From an uncultured bacterium (GTDB lineage Bacteria > Cyanobacteriota > Vampirovibrionia > Gastranaerophilales > Gastranaerophilaceae), in contig CADAYE010000022.1 of the NCBI GenBank assembly GCA_902792085.1, forward strand, positions 28,537 through 92,536: DNA of 64,000 nucleotides, read 5' to 3'. Below the pieces are notes generated by a model. It ran no database searches, had not been told where the DNA came from, and worked only from the letters and a program-made list of their open reading frames with translations. Positions 1-7,388 of the stretch are shown piece after piece; position 1 is the stretch's first letter, and every line of letters starts with the position of its first letter. The translations under genes were made by a program, and so were the position numbers.

Positions 1-272
1 ATTTTGAATGCAAAGAATTTTTTCTGATCAATTTCAAGTTCTTTTGCAGTCGGAGTAAGCGCAGAATAGGTTATATTACTTGTTGTCAAAGTTGAAACCG
101 TAACATCCGCAGGAGTAATAATTTTCACTTTATCGCCCTGTTTTGAGATTTCACCTTCCCAATTTTTGTTTACGCACTGCATCATTACGCAGTTTTTTTC
201 TAACATTGTGTTTAATTTTTGGCTCCATACTTCCGGAATGAAAGCAGAATAAGTTGTTGAAAAATCTGTCAT
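1..272 (-). CDS. Phage major capsid (coat) protein, N-terminal part
   Basis: Reading leftward from ATG at 272, the frame is open to the window edge (about 90 residues seen). The protein begins MTDFSTTYSAFIPEVW and continues with an N-terminal arm typical of P22-like and related tailed-phage coat proteins: a short helix, a stretch around Cys-Val-Met-Met, then a beta region with GDKVKIITPADV. The product would be the shell subunit of a virion. AAAGGAAA lies just before the ATG. It is the last visible gene of a leftward run with the structural, amidase and HTH genes at 337-2578. The family call rests on N-terminal pattern only, because the fold-defining core lies outside the window. A different phage head protein is possible. 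Confidence 0.6.
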   Translation of the reverse strand, partial: MTDFSTTYSAFIPEVWSQKLNTMLEKNCVMMQCVNKNWEGEISKQGDKVKIITPADVTVSTLTTSNITYSALTPTAKELEIDQKKFFAFK

Positions 273-336
273 TTTCCTTTGTCCTTTCGTTTGTTTGAAT
301 TGTGTGTAACTGTATATTTATAAATGAGTGGTGAGT

Positions 337-1854
337 TTAATCATCATTGTAAATCTCTCTGAATTGCAGACCGATAATTGCGCAGTTATCATCAAGTTCG
401 TTACCTTCAACACAAAGTTGAACACTGAAACTGCTTCCGCAAATTTCGGCTTTTTCAAGAATATCCGCATTTATTGTCCAAACAGGAGCATCATTTGAAT
501 CAAGACACCATTTTGAGATATCCAAATCTTCATCATCTTTTGCCCAAATTAATTGAGATAAATTCCTTGAATAAATTTTTTCTATGTCATCAGGACAATT
601 CCCGTCATAGTCCTTATATACACAAAAATTGAATTTGTTATCCTGCTGATCATCAAGCACAAAATAAAATTCGTCTATCATTTTGCGATGATGAACATTA
701 CTCAAAGAAAGAAAAGGGGATTTCCACATAAAATCAATATTCTGACCGTCAAAAGTCGTGCCTGAATCTTCTATATATACTTTCCCCAAGGAGTCTGAAG
801 ATAAAATAGAATTATGAAAATTACACATAAATGTAATATTTTGTGGTAAAACTCTTTTATACCAAATTCTGTTTACATAATCATTTATCCAGATTGTATT
901 GTAATATGTACTTGTTTTATATGGAAACAAAAACCATATCTGATGCTTATTTTGGTAATGAACACCAATAGTTTTGCTCATTTTTGATTTGTCGAAATTT
1001 TCAAATTCCGGAGTTATATTTTCAGAAATTGATGAACCTAAACGAATCTGATTCAATTCACCAACCTGTTCAAGCGCATAAATACCATTACTCAAAAAAT
1101 ATTGTTTATTATCGACATTTAAGATAGAATTTTGGCTTAATGTTCCTTTGTCGGCAAACGGTATTATTCTAAAATCCGCAGGACTTGTACCCTGCAAAAG
1201 ATAAACTCTTTCCCGTTTGTAAATTGAAAGACAATCCTTGTAATTGTGCATGCCTGTAATATTAGATGTATCGGTATGAAAATCATTAATATAACCTGCA
1301 TCATCTGGTTCTGTAAAATTATCATAAGTACCCAAAGCGGAATAATATATCGTAGAATCGTTAGCAACCCAAACTCTGCCGGAATAAACCGCTATACAAT
1401 CGGGATAAACAGGATTTTCATCCAACCCGGCAAGATTACACTCATTAATCGTATATTCTCCATCATCATTGATATAGAACATTTCGTCTGCTTCCGAGCC
1501 AACAAGTATACCATGCAGAAAACAGGCAAATTTTACATTAGTACCATTAAGAGTTTTGTTTAAAAGTATTAACTGCTCATTTTCTTCGGAATAAATATAA
1601 ATTTTACCGCTTTGGGTTGTAACAACGAGTTTATACACATCATTATATTCAAATTCGTGCATACCGGTAATTGGTTCGGATACAGGCAGTTCAAAAAGTA
1701 AAGTATTGCCTTTTTGTTTAATAATACCTTTGTTCAGATAAATTTCAATGTTTTTTGAATCTGCCCAGGGCATCTGCCCTCTGTGTGTACCAAGTTCGGT
1801 TTTTGTCGAATTCAGGTTTATACCTCCCGACAAATCAAAGTAATTAATATCCAT
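337..1854 (-). CDS. Phage structural protein, probable beta-propeller type (P22 gp10-like stabilisation protein)
   Basis: 505 residues without signal peptide or membrane segments. It has a run of about 50-residue beta-rich repeats with recurrent short motifs such as YSGRVWVAN, IYYSALG and QIWFLFPY. This pattern is seen in phage packaged-DNA stabilisation or tail-connector proteins of the P22 gp10 kind, which close the portal after DNA packaging. The start is the ATG at 1854 with GGAGG eight bases upstream; the stop of the amidase gene lies two bases before it, so translation is probably coupled. Position between an amidase and a coat protein supports a virion or virion-like (tailocin or gene transfer agent) role. 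The exact family is not certain. Confidence 0.5.
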   Translation of the reverse strand: MDINYFDLSGGINLNSTKTELGTHRGQMPWADSKNIEIYLNKGIIKQKGNTLLFELPVSEPITGMHEFEYNDVYKLVVTTQSGKIYIYSEENEQLILLNKTLNGTNVKFACFLHGILVGSEADEMFYINDDGEYTINECNLAGLDENPVYPDCIAVYSGRVWVANDSTIYYSALGTYDNFTEPDDAGYINDFHTDTSNITGMHNYKDCLSIYKRERVYLLQGTSPADFRIIPFADKGTLSQNSILNVDNKQYFLSNGIYALEQVGELNQIRLGSSISENITPEFENFDKSKMSKTIGVHYQNKHQIWFLFPYKTSTYYNTIWINDYVNRIWYKRVLPQNITFMCNFHNSILSSDSLGKVYIEDSGTTFDGQNIDFMWKSPFLSLSNVHHRKMIDEFYFVLDDQQDNKFNFCVYKDYDGNCPDDIEKIYSRNLSQLIWAKDDEDLDISKWCLDSNDAPVWTINADILEKAEICGSSFSVQLCVEGNELDDNCAIIGLQFREIYNDD

Positions 1855-1856
1855 AT

Positions 1857-2354
1857 TTAACCTCCGAAATATTTTTGTTTGTACCAGCGAATTTTTGAAC
1901 GAATAAAACTTCCCACATCATTTTTGGGAATCCACGAATAAGGCGGAAGATATATTATGTCGATTTTGCCAAAACTTGTTGTTTTAGGATTTTTTTGACC
2001 AAATTCATAATGAGTCATAACATTTGACGGATTAATTTCTATTGAATACTTGTGGCAGAGTTGTGCGCACAATTTCATGCAGGCTTCAAATTGTATCGGA
2101 GTAATTGGATATTCTCCGCAGAATTTTGGACTTACAAAGCCTGCCATCGCACACATTGCAACACCTATTGAGCCTGTATTTCCTCCGCCTGTGTGCATGG
2201 CATATAAACCGTCATTACAGTTCAGATTATCCTCCGGCTTATAATTCCCTTCACAGACTTTACCGTTTTTATCTACAAGATAGTGGTAACATTGTTTTTC
2301 GTGCCAAGTAGGATAATATGTTCCTGCGCTCCAGTGGATTATTATTCTCTTCAT
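1857..2354 (-). CDS. N-acetylmuramoyl-L-alanine amidase (phage endolysin type)
   Basis: Amidase_2/T7-lysozyme-like enzyme that cuts the amide bond between N-acetylmuramic acid and L-Ala in peptidoglycan. Near the start is RIIIHWSAG, whose His is the expected first zinc ligand. HYLVDKNGKVCEG is the conserved strand after the helix, and the region around AMHTGGGNTGSIGVAM carries the second His. THYEFGQKNP near residue 135 supplies the last ligand region. About 165 residues, normal for single-domain endolysins, with no signal peptide. I chose the ATG at 2354 because its ATGA overlaps the stop of the HTH gene; a longer frame to 2390 begins with a Lys-rich tail. It should lyse the cell late in phage development or open the wall locally. 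Confidence 0.85.
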   Translation of the reverse strand: MKRIIIHWSAGTYYPTWHEKQCYHYLVDKNGKVCEGNYKPEDNLNCNDGLYAMHTGGGNTGSIGVAMCAMAGFVSPKFCGEYPITPIQFEACMKLCAQLCHKYSIEINPSNVMTHYEFGQKNPKTTSFGKIDIIYLPPYSWIPKNDVGSFIRSKIRWYKQKYFGG

Positions 2355-2578
2355 TCGTATCTTAATTTCCTTTTTCTTTTTATTTCCCAAACAGGATATT
2401 GTCTGTAATAAATTGCGACGGCATTTGCTCTTGTTGAAGCACCCATTTTGTTTTTCAGAGAACCGATATATGAATGAACCGTTCCCTGTTTTATACCGAG
2501 TTTTTTGGCTATTTCCTTTTCAACTAAACCATCTGCGATGCACAATAGTACATCGTGTTCGCGCTGTGATAATTTCAT
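2351..2578 (-). CDS. LuxR/GerE-type HTH regulator (single domain)
   Basis: 75-residue protein that is essentially one GerE-type DNA-binding domain. It starts LSQREHDVLLCIADG, then EKEIAKKLGIKQGTVHSYIGSLKNKMG, the usual HTH with recognition helix, and then a helix with RANAVAIYY. There is no receiver or ligand-binding domain, as in many phage-encoded transcription activators or sigma-region-4-like late regulators. The ATG at 2578 has AAGGAAG seven bases upstream; a longer frame to 2620 has no such site. It is the first gene of the leftward phage operon and overlaps the amidase by ATGA. It may act on the conserved promoter box at 2762-2812 and its copies at 5.1 and 32.1 kb, but that is inference. 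Confidence 0.75.
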   Translation of the reverse strand: MKLSQREHDVLLCIADGLVEKEIAKKLGIKQGTVHSYIGSLKNKMGASTRANAVAIYYRQYPVWEIKRKRKLRYE

Positions 2579-2651
2579 AAACTTCCTTTTTGAACTACTT
2601 TTTAATATTACATTAAGCATTTTTAGGTTCGCTTAATAATATTTCCGCTCT

Positions 2652-2697
2652 AAAAAAAATAAAAGGGAATATTAATAGGGAGGCAATATCCCCTTTT
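2652..2697 (-). terminator. Attenuator-like hairpin in the phage operon leader
   Basis: AAAGGGGATATT pairs with AATATTCCCTTT around a short GC-containing loop, and in the leftward direction the stem is followed by a run of eight U. It lies between the putative leftward promoter (2762-2812) and the LuxR-type gene, so it could attenuate the operon. The other strand also ends in a T-run, so it may work in both directions. Confidence 0.6.
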
Positions 2698-2761
2698 TTT
2701 TGATAGAGTATTGGAATGTTAGGGTTAATATTAAAATTGGTATTTGAAGATTACAAATATT

Positions 2762-2812
2762 AGTATAACCATTTCTAAAAAAAAGAAAATTCCTCTTTTC
2801 CGTCACTACTAT
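2762..2812 (-). promoter_or_regulatory. Leftward promoter with conserved upstream box
   Basis: Read on the minus strand: an upstream box AGTAGTGACGGAAAAGAGGAA, then TTTTCT as a -35-like hexamer, a 16-base spacer, and TATACT as -10. The same arrangement occurs on the plus strand at 5060-5108 and 32101-32150 in front of two toxin-like genes. This copy points at the phage operon at 2578 and leftward. The box directly abuts the -35, a position typical of activator sites. Confidence 0.5.
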
Positions 2813-3067
2813 TTAGTGGGGGAGACAAAGAGAAGAATGGCAATTGGCAAAGGTTTTCAGATTTTAATTTTTTATTTTTTTATAAATTAAAACCAACAGA
2901 TTTTTTCAATTCTTTTGATTTTTTAGTATTTTATATATTTTTGCATTTAACAAGTAACGAACAATAAAAATATATTAAAAACTAATGCTTGATTTTAAAA
3001 AATGTTTGTGATAATTTTAATATTGCCGAAATTGTTATAGTAATGTAGCATTTGGCACAGGATATAA

Positions 3068-3096
3068 GGGCTGCTAGCTCAGGTGGTTAGAGCACT
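3068..3096 (+). pseudogene. 5' fragment of a tRNA-Ile gene
   Basis: The first about 28 bases match the 5' half (acceptor strand and D arm) of the intact tRNA-Ile at 3272, and about 20 upstream bases match as well. The sequence then diverges at the anticodon stem, so no cloverleaf can form. It is a partial duplication of promoter-proximal sequence plus the tRNA 5' end, about 204 bases upstream of the real gene. Confidence 0.75.
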
Positions 3097-3117
3097 CTGC
3101 CGAGCAAAATAATTAAG

Positions 3118-3231
3118 TATTATTTTGCGAGAGGCCTGATAGGGTCTCAAATGCTCAAATTGACAACTAAATTATATTATTTTGCGAGAGGCCTGATAGG
3201 GTCTCAAATGCTCAAATTGACAACTGAATTC
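3118..3231 (+). repeat. Two tandem copies of a 57-bp repeat
   Basis: Copies at 3118-3174 and 3175-3231 are nearly identical, beginning at TATTATTTTGCGAGAGG and containing TGATAGGGTCTCAAATG. Each carries TTGACA near its end. In the second copy this hexamer serves as the -35 of the tRNA-Ile promoter. The repeat fills the gap between the broken and the intact tRNA. Confidence 0.85.
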
Positions 3232-3245
3232 ATTAGTGAGATAAT
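3217..3245 (+). promoter_or_regulatory. Promoter of tRNA-Ile
   Basis: TTGACA at 3217-3222, a 17-base spacer, and GATAAT at 3240-3245. This is close to the housekeeping sigma consensus, with a predicted start about 20 bases before the mature tRNA. Confidence 0.75.
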
Positions 3246-3271
3246 GCTATAGCATTTGACACACGATATAA

Positions 3272-3345
<74 letters not shown>

Positions 3346-3349
3346 TATA

Positions 3350-3383
3350 AAAAAGACGATGACTTTTGTTATCGTCTTTTTTA
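3350..3383 (+). terminator. Terminator of tRNA-Ile
   Basis: AAAAGACGAT pairs with ATCGTCTTTT around a short loop, followed by a T-run on the plus strand. It begins only five bases after the tRNA. Confidence 0.85.
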
Positions 3384-3666
3384 TCGTTGGAATTTTTATA
3401 GCCCGTTTTTGCCCAAATTCAAATTCGTAAGTTGGGCTTTCATTCAGCCTAACAAATCAATTATAACAGCGCTGAACAACAAAAAGTAAAAGTAGGATTG
3501 ATGCCTCGTCCTGCAAATCTAACAAATTAAGGTTTGAGTAGAAACACCAACTTACATGTTTGGTCGGAAGAAAATAAGCATCCTGTCATTCTGAACTTTA
3601 CAAAGCGAACCCGCAAGACATGTCGAGCGGTGTGAGCCTGTATGCGTCAGCGAAGCTATTAGCTAT
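3384..3666. repeat. Gene-free stretch with dispersed repeats
   Basis: No credible reading frame. It contains fragments of repeats seen elsewhere in the window: GTAAGTTGGGCTTT, CAACTTACATGTTTGGTCGGAAG, and a segment with GTCATTCTGAACTTTACAAAG and AGCCTGTATGCGTCAGCGAAG that resembles the element behind tgt at 10.2 kb. Confidence 0.5.
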
Positions 3667-3704
3667 AAAAAAAAACAACCGCCAATAATGACGGTCGTTT
3701 TTCT
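3667..3704 (-). terminator. Terminator of the secreted coiled-coil gene
   Basis: Imperfect stem AACGACCGTC/GGCGGTTGTT around ATTATT, followed by a long U-run in the leftward direction, shortly after the stop at 3730. Confidence 0.75.
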
Positions 3705-3729
3705 CTCTTCTTCCAACCTTATATACAAC

Positions 3730-4164
3730 TTAGATATTAGATTTTCTTTCAAAATTCTTGCGAATAGTATTTTTTGCTTTATCAAGATTTTTGATTTTCT
3801 TTTCTGCCTGTCTGACCTGTTTTCTCATAGCAGCTCTTTCAGCCTTTGTTGTTTGATATTTTGAGTCAATTTCAGCATATTTTGCTTTGTAATTAAGCAA
3901 ATTATTTCTTACTTCCATTTGTGCTTTATCAATTTCAGTAATTGCAGTCTGCATTTTTGTTCCGCCTGTAACCTGTGCAGGGTCTAAAAGGTCTGTACCT
4001 TTTGCCTGAACACCCGATACAGTTCTTGATGTAGTAGTTGCAGGTGCTTTTACTGCATTACTTTCATCAAAATTCAAAGGTGTAAAAGATGTTTCTGCCA
4101 TAACAGAACCAACACTCAAAATTGATACACATAATAAAGATGCAAATATTTTTGATAATTTCAT
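3730..4164 (-). CDS. Small secreted coiled-coil protein, unknown function
   Basis: About 144 residues. MKLSKIFASLLCVSILSVG followed by SVMAET is a clear Sec signal peptide with cleavage after AMA or VMA. The mature part has a Thr/Ala-rich linker (residues about 45-65). The C-terminal half is strongly charged and helical, with QVRQAEKKIKNLDKAKNTI, which predicts a coiled coil. I chose the ATG at 4164 because GGAGG lies nine bases upstream; the frame could start five codons earlier. It is flanked by its own terminator, so it is probably a single-gene unit. I do not recognise a family. A periplasmic or envelope-associated role is inferred from the signal peptide only. Confidence 0.75.
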   Translation of the reverse strand: MKLSKIFASLLCVSILSVGSVMAETSFTPLNFDESNAVKAPATTTSRTVSGVQAKGTDLLDPAQVTGGTKMQTAITEIDKAQMEVRNNLLNYKAKYAEIDSKYQTTKAERAAMRKQVRQAEKKIKNLDKAKNTIRKNFERKSNI

Positions 4165-4261
4165 TATTGTAACCTCCACTCTGATATAGTGATATTCTAT
4201 ACCATTTTTGAAATTTGCAAAAATAATTTACATATTTTAACAAGAAGAATTATATCTGCTC

Positions 4262-4945
4262 CTAAACTCTGTTTTCTTCGTGTTTATAATAGTCATAAAT
4301 TCTCAGACAATCTCTGAATGAAAATTCATATTCACCCTTATGAAATAATTTATTAAACCAAACTTTTAAAAATCCTTTTTCATCCATAATTTCCTGCGCA
4401 TAATCAATAATATTCATAAAGGTTTCAGGCGGATATTTTGTATCTTCATTATCCCAGCAGGCTTTTAAAACAGCACTTCCGTCAGGGTTGAAATCATACC
4501 ATGCAATCGCATCATAGGTATCTTCCAAGTCTGTTATCATTTTCAATACGCCTTCTTTTGTGTATCTGCAAAAAATTACAAATTTTGATTTCTTTTGACT
4601 TAATGAATAATTTATCCATAATTCCGGTTTCAAAATATCAAGAATTTCTTTGAATGTAGAATTATCAAGAATTTTTTTCATTTTTTTGAATTTCTTTTCA
4701 CCAAGAATTATTTTTGCACAGTATAAAAGTTCTTCAGGAGGAGTCATAATATCCAAATCATAACTTCTTACTCCCTCTAAAATCTGACCGTCTTTAGTCA
4801 TAGGAAAAGCAAACATCTGATTATTATTACTCGGATAAGCAATTATTCTGTTCTGACGGTCAAATCCGTCAACTTCAAAACCGCTGTATTCAAAAATATA
4901 TTTAAACATTTGTTCTATATGTTGTGGTGAAAACTGTCTTGCCAT
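4262..4945 (-). CDS. Hypothetical protein (227 residues)
   Basis: A cytosolic-looking protein with no signal peptide or membrane span and mixed alpha/beta composition. It starts MARQFSPQHIEQMFKYIFEY and includes the acidic segments MITDLEDTYDAIAWYDFNPDG and ACWDNEDTKYP. Codon use looks like its neighbours and the frame is long and unbroken, so it is probably real. I do not recognise the family. It is separated from the secreted coiled-coil gene by about 100 bases on the same strand. There is no strong Shine-Dalgarno before the ATG at 4945. Confidence 0.65.
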   Translation of the reverse strand: MARQFSPQHIEQMFKYIFEYSGFEVDGFDRQNRIIAYPSNNNQMFAFPMTKDGQILEGVRSYDLDIMTPPEELLYCAKIILGEKKFKKMKKILDNSTFKEILDILKPELWINYSLSQKKSKFVIFCRYTKEGVLKMITDLEDTYDAIAWYDFNPDGSAVLKACWDNEDTKYPPETFMNIIDYAQEIMDEKGFLKVWFNKLFHKGEYEFSFRDCLRIYDYYKHEENRV

Positions 4946-5059
4946 AATTTATCCCTTTTTTGCTTTATTATACTACACACAAAAATTGTTATATATAAAA
5001 ATTGAATACAAGAATTTACATATTATAAGCAAATTACAGCCAATTCATCACTGCCAAAC

Positions 5060-5108
5060 AGTAGCGACTGAAAAGAGGAATTTTCAAAAAAACATAATTT
5101 TTTATAAT
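5060..5108 (+). promoter_or_regulatory. Promoter with conserved upstream box (toxin-like gene 1)
   Basis: Box AGTAGCGACTGAAAAGAGGAA directly followed by TTTTCA, a 16-base spacer and TATAAT. Same arrangement as at 2762-2812 (opposite strand) and 32101-32150. Confidence 0.6.
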
Positions 5109-5147
5109 ACACAATAGTTTTTAGGTTTAACATAAGGAGAAATATAA

Positions 5148-5870
5148 ATGACAAATTTAAAAGATTTTTTCAACAAAGTTTCAAATAACAATAGAATATT
5201 TACTGCTGAAGACATTGGAGCAATGTCTGGTAATGAGTATGAACAAAATGAAAAAGCGATTTTTCATCAACTGCAAAATTTAGGAATTCCAAGACAGAAC
5301 CAACTTAATGGAAACCCGGATGTAGTATATGTGAATTCATATACAAAAGCAGATGGCACAAAAGTAAAAGCACATTATCGTTCAAGAAATGGTATTTCAA
5401 CAACTGGAGGTGCGGCACATTTAACGGGTACAGATAAAGAATTTGACAGACTGCTAAATGTTCAAATTAAAAATTTTAATACAGGAATACCAAATTTATC
5501 TAATTACTCTTACTACAATGATTTAAATAGTAAATTAGAACAAGAAGTCGGGAATTTTTTGAGAGCAAATACAAATTCTCCTCAATTGTATTCTAATGAT
5601 ATACGACATCAATATGTAAGTGCCCTATATGCAAGAAATTTAGGACAAAATCAAGCTAAATGGTTAGGCAATCTAAATGAAAAACTTCACTTTAGTAATA
5701 CCGGAAGTGGTGCTTATGATACTAATTTAGACCAACTAAATAATGAAATTGGCAGACAATATGCACAAAAATACCCAAATATAACGAGAGAACAACTTTT
5801 ACAAATATTATTAAGAGATTGGCAAAAGAATTCAGATTATACAAATAGGATTCTGAAGAAAAGAAGATAG
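5148..5870 (+). CDS. Putative polymorphic-toxin-type protein
   Basis: 240 residues, no signal peptide. Residues about 57-82 contain VYVNSYTKADGTKVKAHYRS, a short motif common in phage-linked and secreted effector proteins. Residues 150-205 carry DIRHQYVSALYARNLG and DQLNNEIGR. These match the pattern of a toxin-associated C-terminal domain (R-H-x-Y-x-S-A-L ... N-N-x-x-G-R) that I know from polymorphic toxins, though I cannot name its activity. The ATG at 5148 follows AAGGAG. The first five codons and the whole promoter resemble those of the MuF-SAA-like gene at 32190, suggesting swapped effector cassettes. A dead immunity-like gene lies at 6490. An ordinary phage morphogenesis protein remains possible. 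Confidence 0.55.
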   Translation: MTNLKDFFNKVSNNNRIFTAEDIGAMSGNEYEQNEKAIFHQLQNLGIPRQNQLNGNPDVVYVNSYTKADGTKVKAHYRSRNGISTTGGAAHLTGTDKEFDRLLNVQIKNFNTGIPNLSNYSYYNDLNSKLEQEVGNFLRANTNSPQLYSNDIRHQYVSALYARNLGQNQAKWLGNLNEKLHFSNTGSGAYDTNLDQLNNEIGRQYAQKYPNITREQLLQILLRDWQKNSDYTNRILKKRR

Positions 5871-5901
5871 AATAAAAAAGAATTAATTTATAATTAATAA
5901 A

Positions 5902-6468
5902 TTAATTCTTTTCCTTGAATAATATAACTGCTAATAAAATACATATAACAAAAAATCGATATGCATTATAAAATACACCTGATATAATACTGCCATATCC
6001 ATAAATGTTAATTATTCTAAAATATATTGAACAACATATAAAACTAAGCAGATAGTATAAAATTATAAATACAAAAAATTTAATTGTATAATGAATTAAT
6101 TTTTTATTTTTCGTTTTATAAATAATATAAAGTAGTATTGTTGTAAAAATAATAAATAAAATATCTGAAAAACCAAACAAAATTCGAGTGAAATCAGTTA
6201 TGCTATTATAATCAATTTTATCCACTATTTTATAATAAAAACTCATAATGGTATTTTCAAATAAAACAGCCATAACGAAAAGAAAAATATAAAATGCTAT
6301 GGACAATAAAAATCTATATAAATGTTTTACTTTCAGTATCAGATAAAATAAAATTGTAGGAATAATTGTCAAAAGCATTACCATAAAAACAAAATACAAT
6401 AATTTTATAAAAAATACAAATATGCTACAATAAAAATAAGAAAGAAAAAAGATTATTAAAATTGCCAT
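5902..6468 (-). CDS. Polytopic membrane protein, unknown
   Basis: 188 residues, extremely rich in Ile, Leu, Phe and Tyr, with about five or six predicted transmembrane helices and short charged loops (for example KTKNKKLIHY, DKIDYNSITD). It lies convergent to the toxin-like gene, 31 bases after it, and immediately beside the broken immunity-like gene. It could be an immunity or bystander protein, but its opposite orientation argues against a simple toxin-immunity operon. No clear ribosome site precedes the ATG at 6468, and base composition is very AT-rich. No family recognised. Confidence 0.5.
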   Translation of the reverse strand: MAILIIFFLSYFYCSIFVFFIKLLYFVFMVMLLTIIPTILFYLILKVKHLYRFLLSIAFYIFLFVMAVLFENTIMSFYYKIVDKIDYNSITDFTRILFGFSDILFIIFTTILLYIIYKTKNKKLIHYTIKFFVFIILYYLLSFICCSIYFRIINIYGYGSIISGVFYNAYRFFVICILLAVILFKEKN

Positions 6469-6489
6469 ATTATTATTTAGCTTAGTTAT

Positions 6490-6736
6490 AATTATTCTTG
6501 TAATCTTAGTTATTATCGGGATTAAAAGTATCTATAACTCTTATATAGACTTTTGTCTTGATAAAGGCTGTTGCTGTGGTTATATCCGTATGTGATGCGA
6601 AGAAAAAGATCAAGGGTTTTGTGTCAAAGATGAGCAAGACTGTAAGGATAGACATGGTAAATTAAAATATATGTCCTATTCTGACGCATGCTCATTGTAT
6701 ATTGATAATGTAAATAATCTCTTTCTACTTACATAA
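6490..6736 (+). pseudogene. Remnant of the small Cys-rich membrane (immunity-like) gene
   Basis: The plus-strand translation gives a hydrophobic stretch (IILVILVIIGIKS), then FCLDKGCCCGYIRM, a stop, CEEKDQGFCVKDEQDCKDRHGK and a short tail. It aligns along its length with the intact protein at 33191-33430. A TGA replaces the CGA arginine codon of that gene, and no good start codon is present. It is evidently a decayed paralogue left beside the toxin-like gene at 5148. Confidence 0.75.
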
Positions 6737-6776
6737 ATACATTTACCTCATCCCCACTATTTTTGTTACATACGAG

Positions 6777-6804
6777 AACAACCCTTTAACAAGGGTTGTT
6801 TTTA
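6777..6804 (+). terminator. Intrinsic terminator before the NUDIX gene
   Basis: AACAACCCTT pairs with AAGGGTTGTT around AAC, followed by TTTTT. Confidence 0.8.
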
Positions 6805-6813
6805 ATTTAATTA

Positions 6814-6848
6814 TTTACAATATTTTTTTGTTTGAATATAATAAAATT
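6814..6848 (+). promoter_or_regulatory. Leaderless-type promoter of the NUDIX gene
   Basis: TTTACA at 6814-6819, a 17-base spacer, TATAAT at 6837-6842, then six bases to the ATG at 6849. Transcription is therefore expected to start at or next to the A of the start codon. There is no Shine-Dalgarno. Confidence 0.75.
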
Positions 6849-7388
6849 ATGGAGTTTGAAGAAAAAACATTAAATTCGGAAGTAAAATTTGAGGGGAAAG
6901 TCGTCAAAGTTTTGAAAGATGACATTGAAACTGCTGACGGACACAAATCGTTCAGAGAAGTTGTCGTTCATAATGGCGGAGTTGTTATCGTTGCATTGAC
7001 CAACGATAAAAAAATTCTTTTGACAAAGCAATATCGTTATCCGCTCAAAAATGTTAATATAGAACTTCCGGCAGGCAAACTTGAAATTGGAGAAAATCCT
7101 GATTATGCCTGCAAAAGAGAACTTGAAGAAGAAACAGGTTACAGAGCAAAAAATTGGAAATCGTTAGGTTTTATATACACAAGTCCGGGGATTTGCACCG
7201 AAAAATTGTATCTGTATTTCGCATCCGATTTGGAATTTGTCGGGGAACATCCTGATGAAGGTGAAATAATCAAATCAAAAGAATTTTCGCTTGATGAAGT
7301 TTTTGAAATGATTAATAATGGTGAAATTAATGATTCTAAAACTATTTGTGCTTTAACAAGGGCATTTTGCAAGGGTTTTCAACTATGA
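6849..7388 (+). CDS. NUDIX hydrolase, ADP-ribose pyrophosphatase family
   Basis: 179 residues. The NUDIX box runs from GKLEIGENPDYACKRELEEE through TGY and carries the expected Gly, paired Glu and Arg residues. Before it is the typical KQYRYPLKN and ELPAGK approach of the NudF/ADP-ribose pyrophosphatase group; after it comes FIYTSPGICTEKLYLYFA. The enzyme should hydrolyse ADP-ribose or a related nucleotide sugar to AMP and a sugar phosphate, with Mg2+ held by the NUDIX glutamates. I chose the ATG at 6849, where the promoter places the transcript start; seven upstream codons in the track overlap the -10. Its last codons overlap the HAD gene by ATGA, so the pair is an operon. Confidence 0.9.
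   Translation: MEFEEKTLNSEVKFEGKVVKVLKDDIETADGHKSFREVVVHNGGVVIVALTNDKKILLTKQYRYPLKNVNIELPAGKLEIGENPDYACKRELEEETGYRAKNWKSLGFIYTSPGICTEKLYLYFASDLEFVGEHPDEGEIIKSKEFSLDEVFEMINNGEINDSKTICALTRAFCKGFQL

Noticed and set aside
1..2620. Complete prophage
   Set aside because: Only a few phage-type genes are inside the window. No integrase, portal or terminase is seen, so a remnant, tailocin or gene transfer agent is equally possible.
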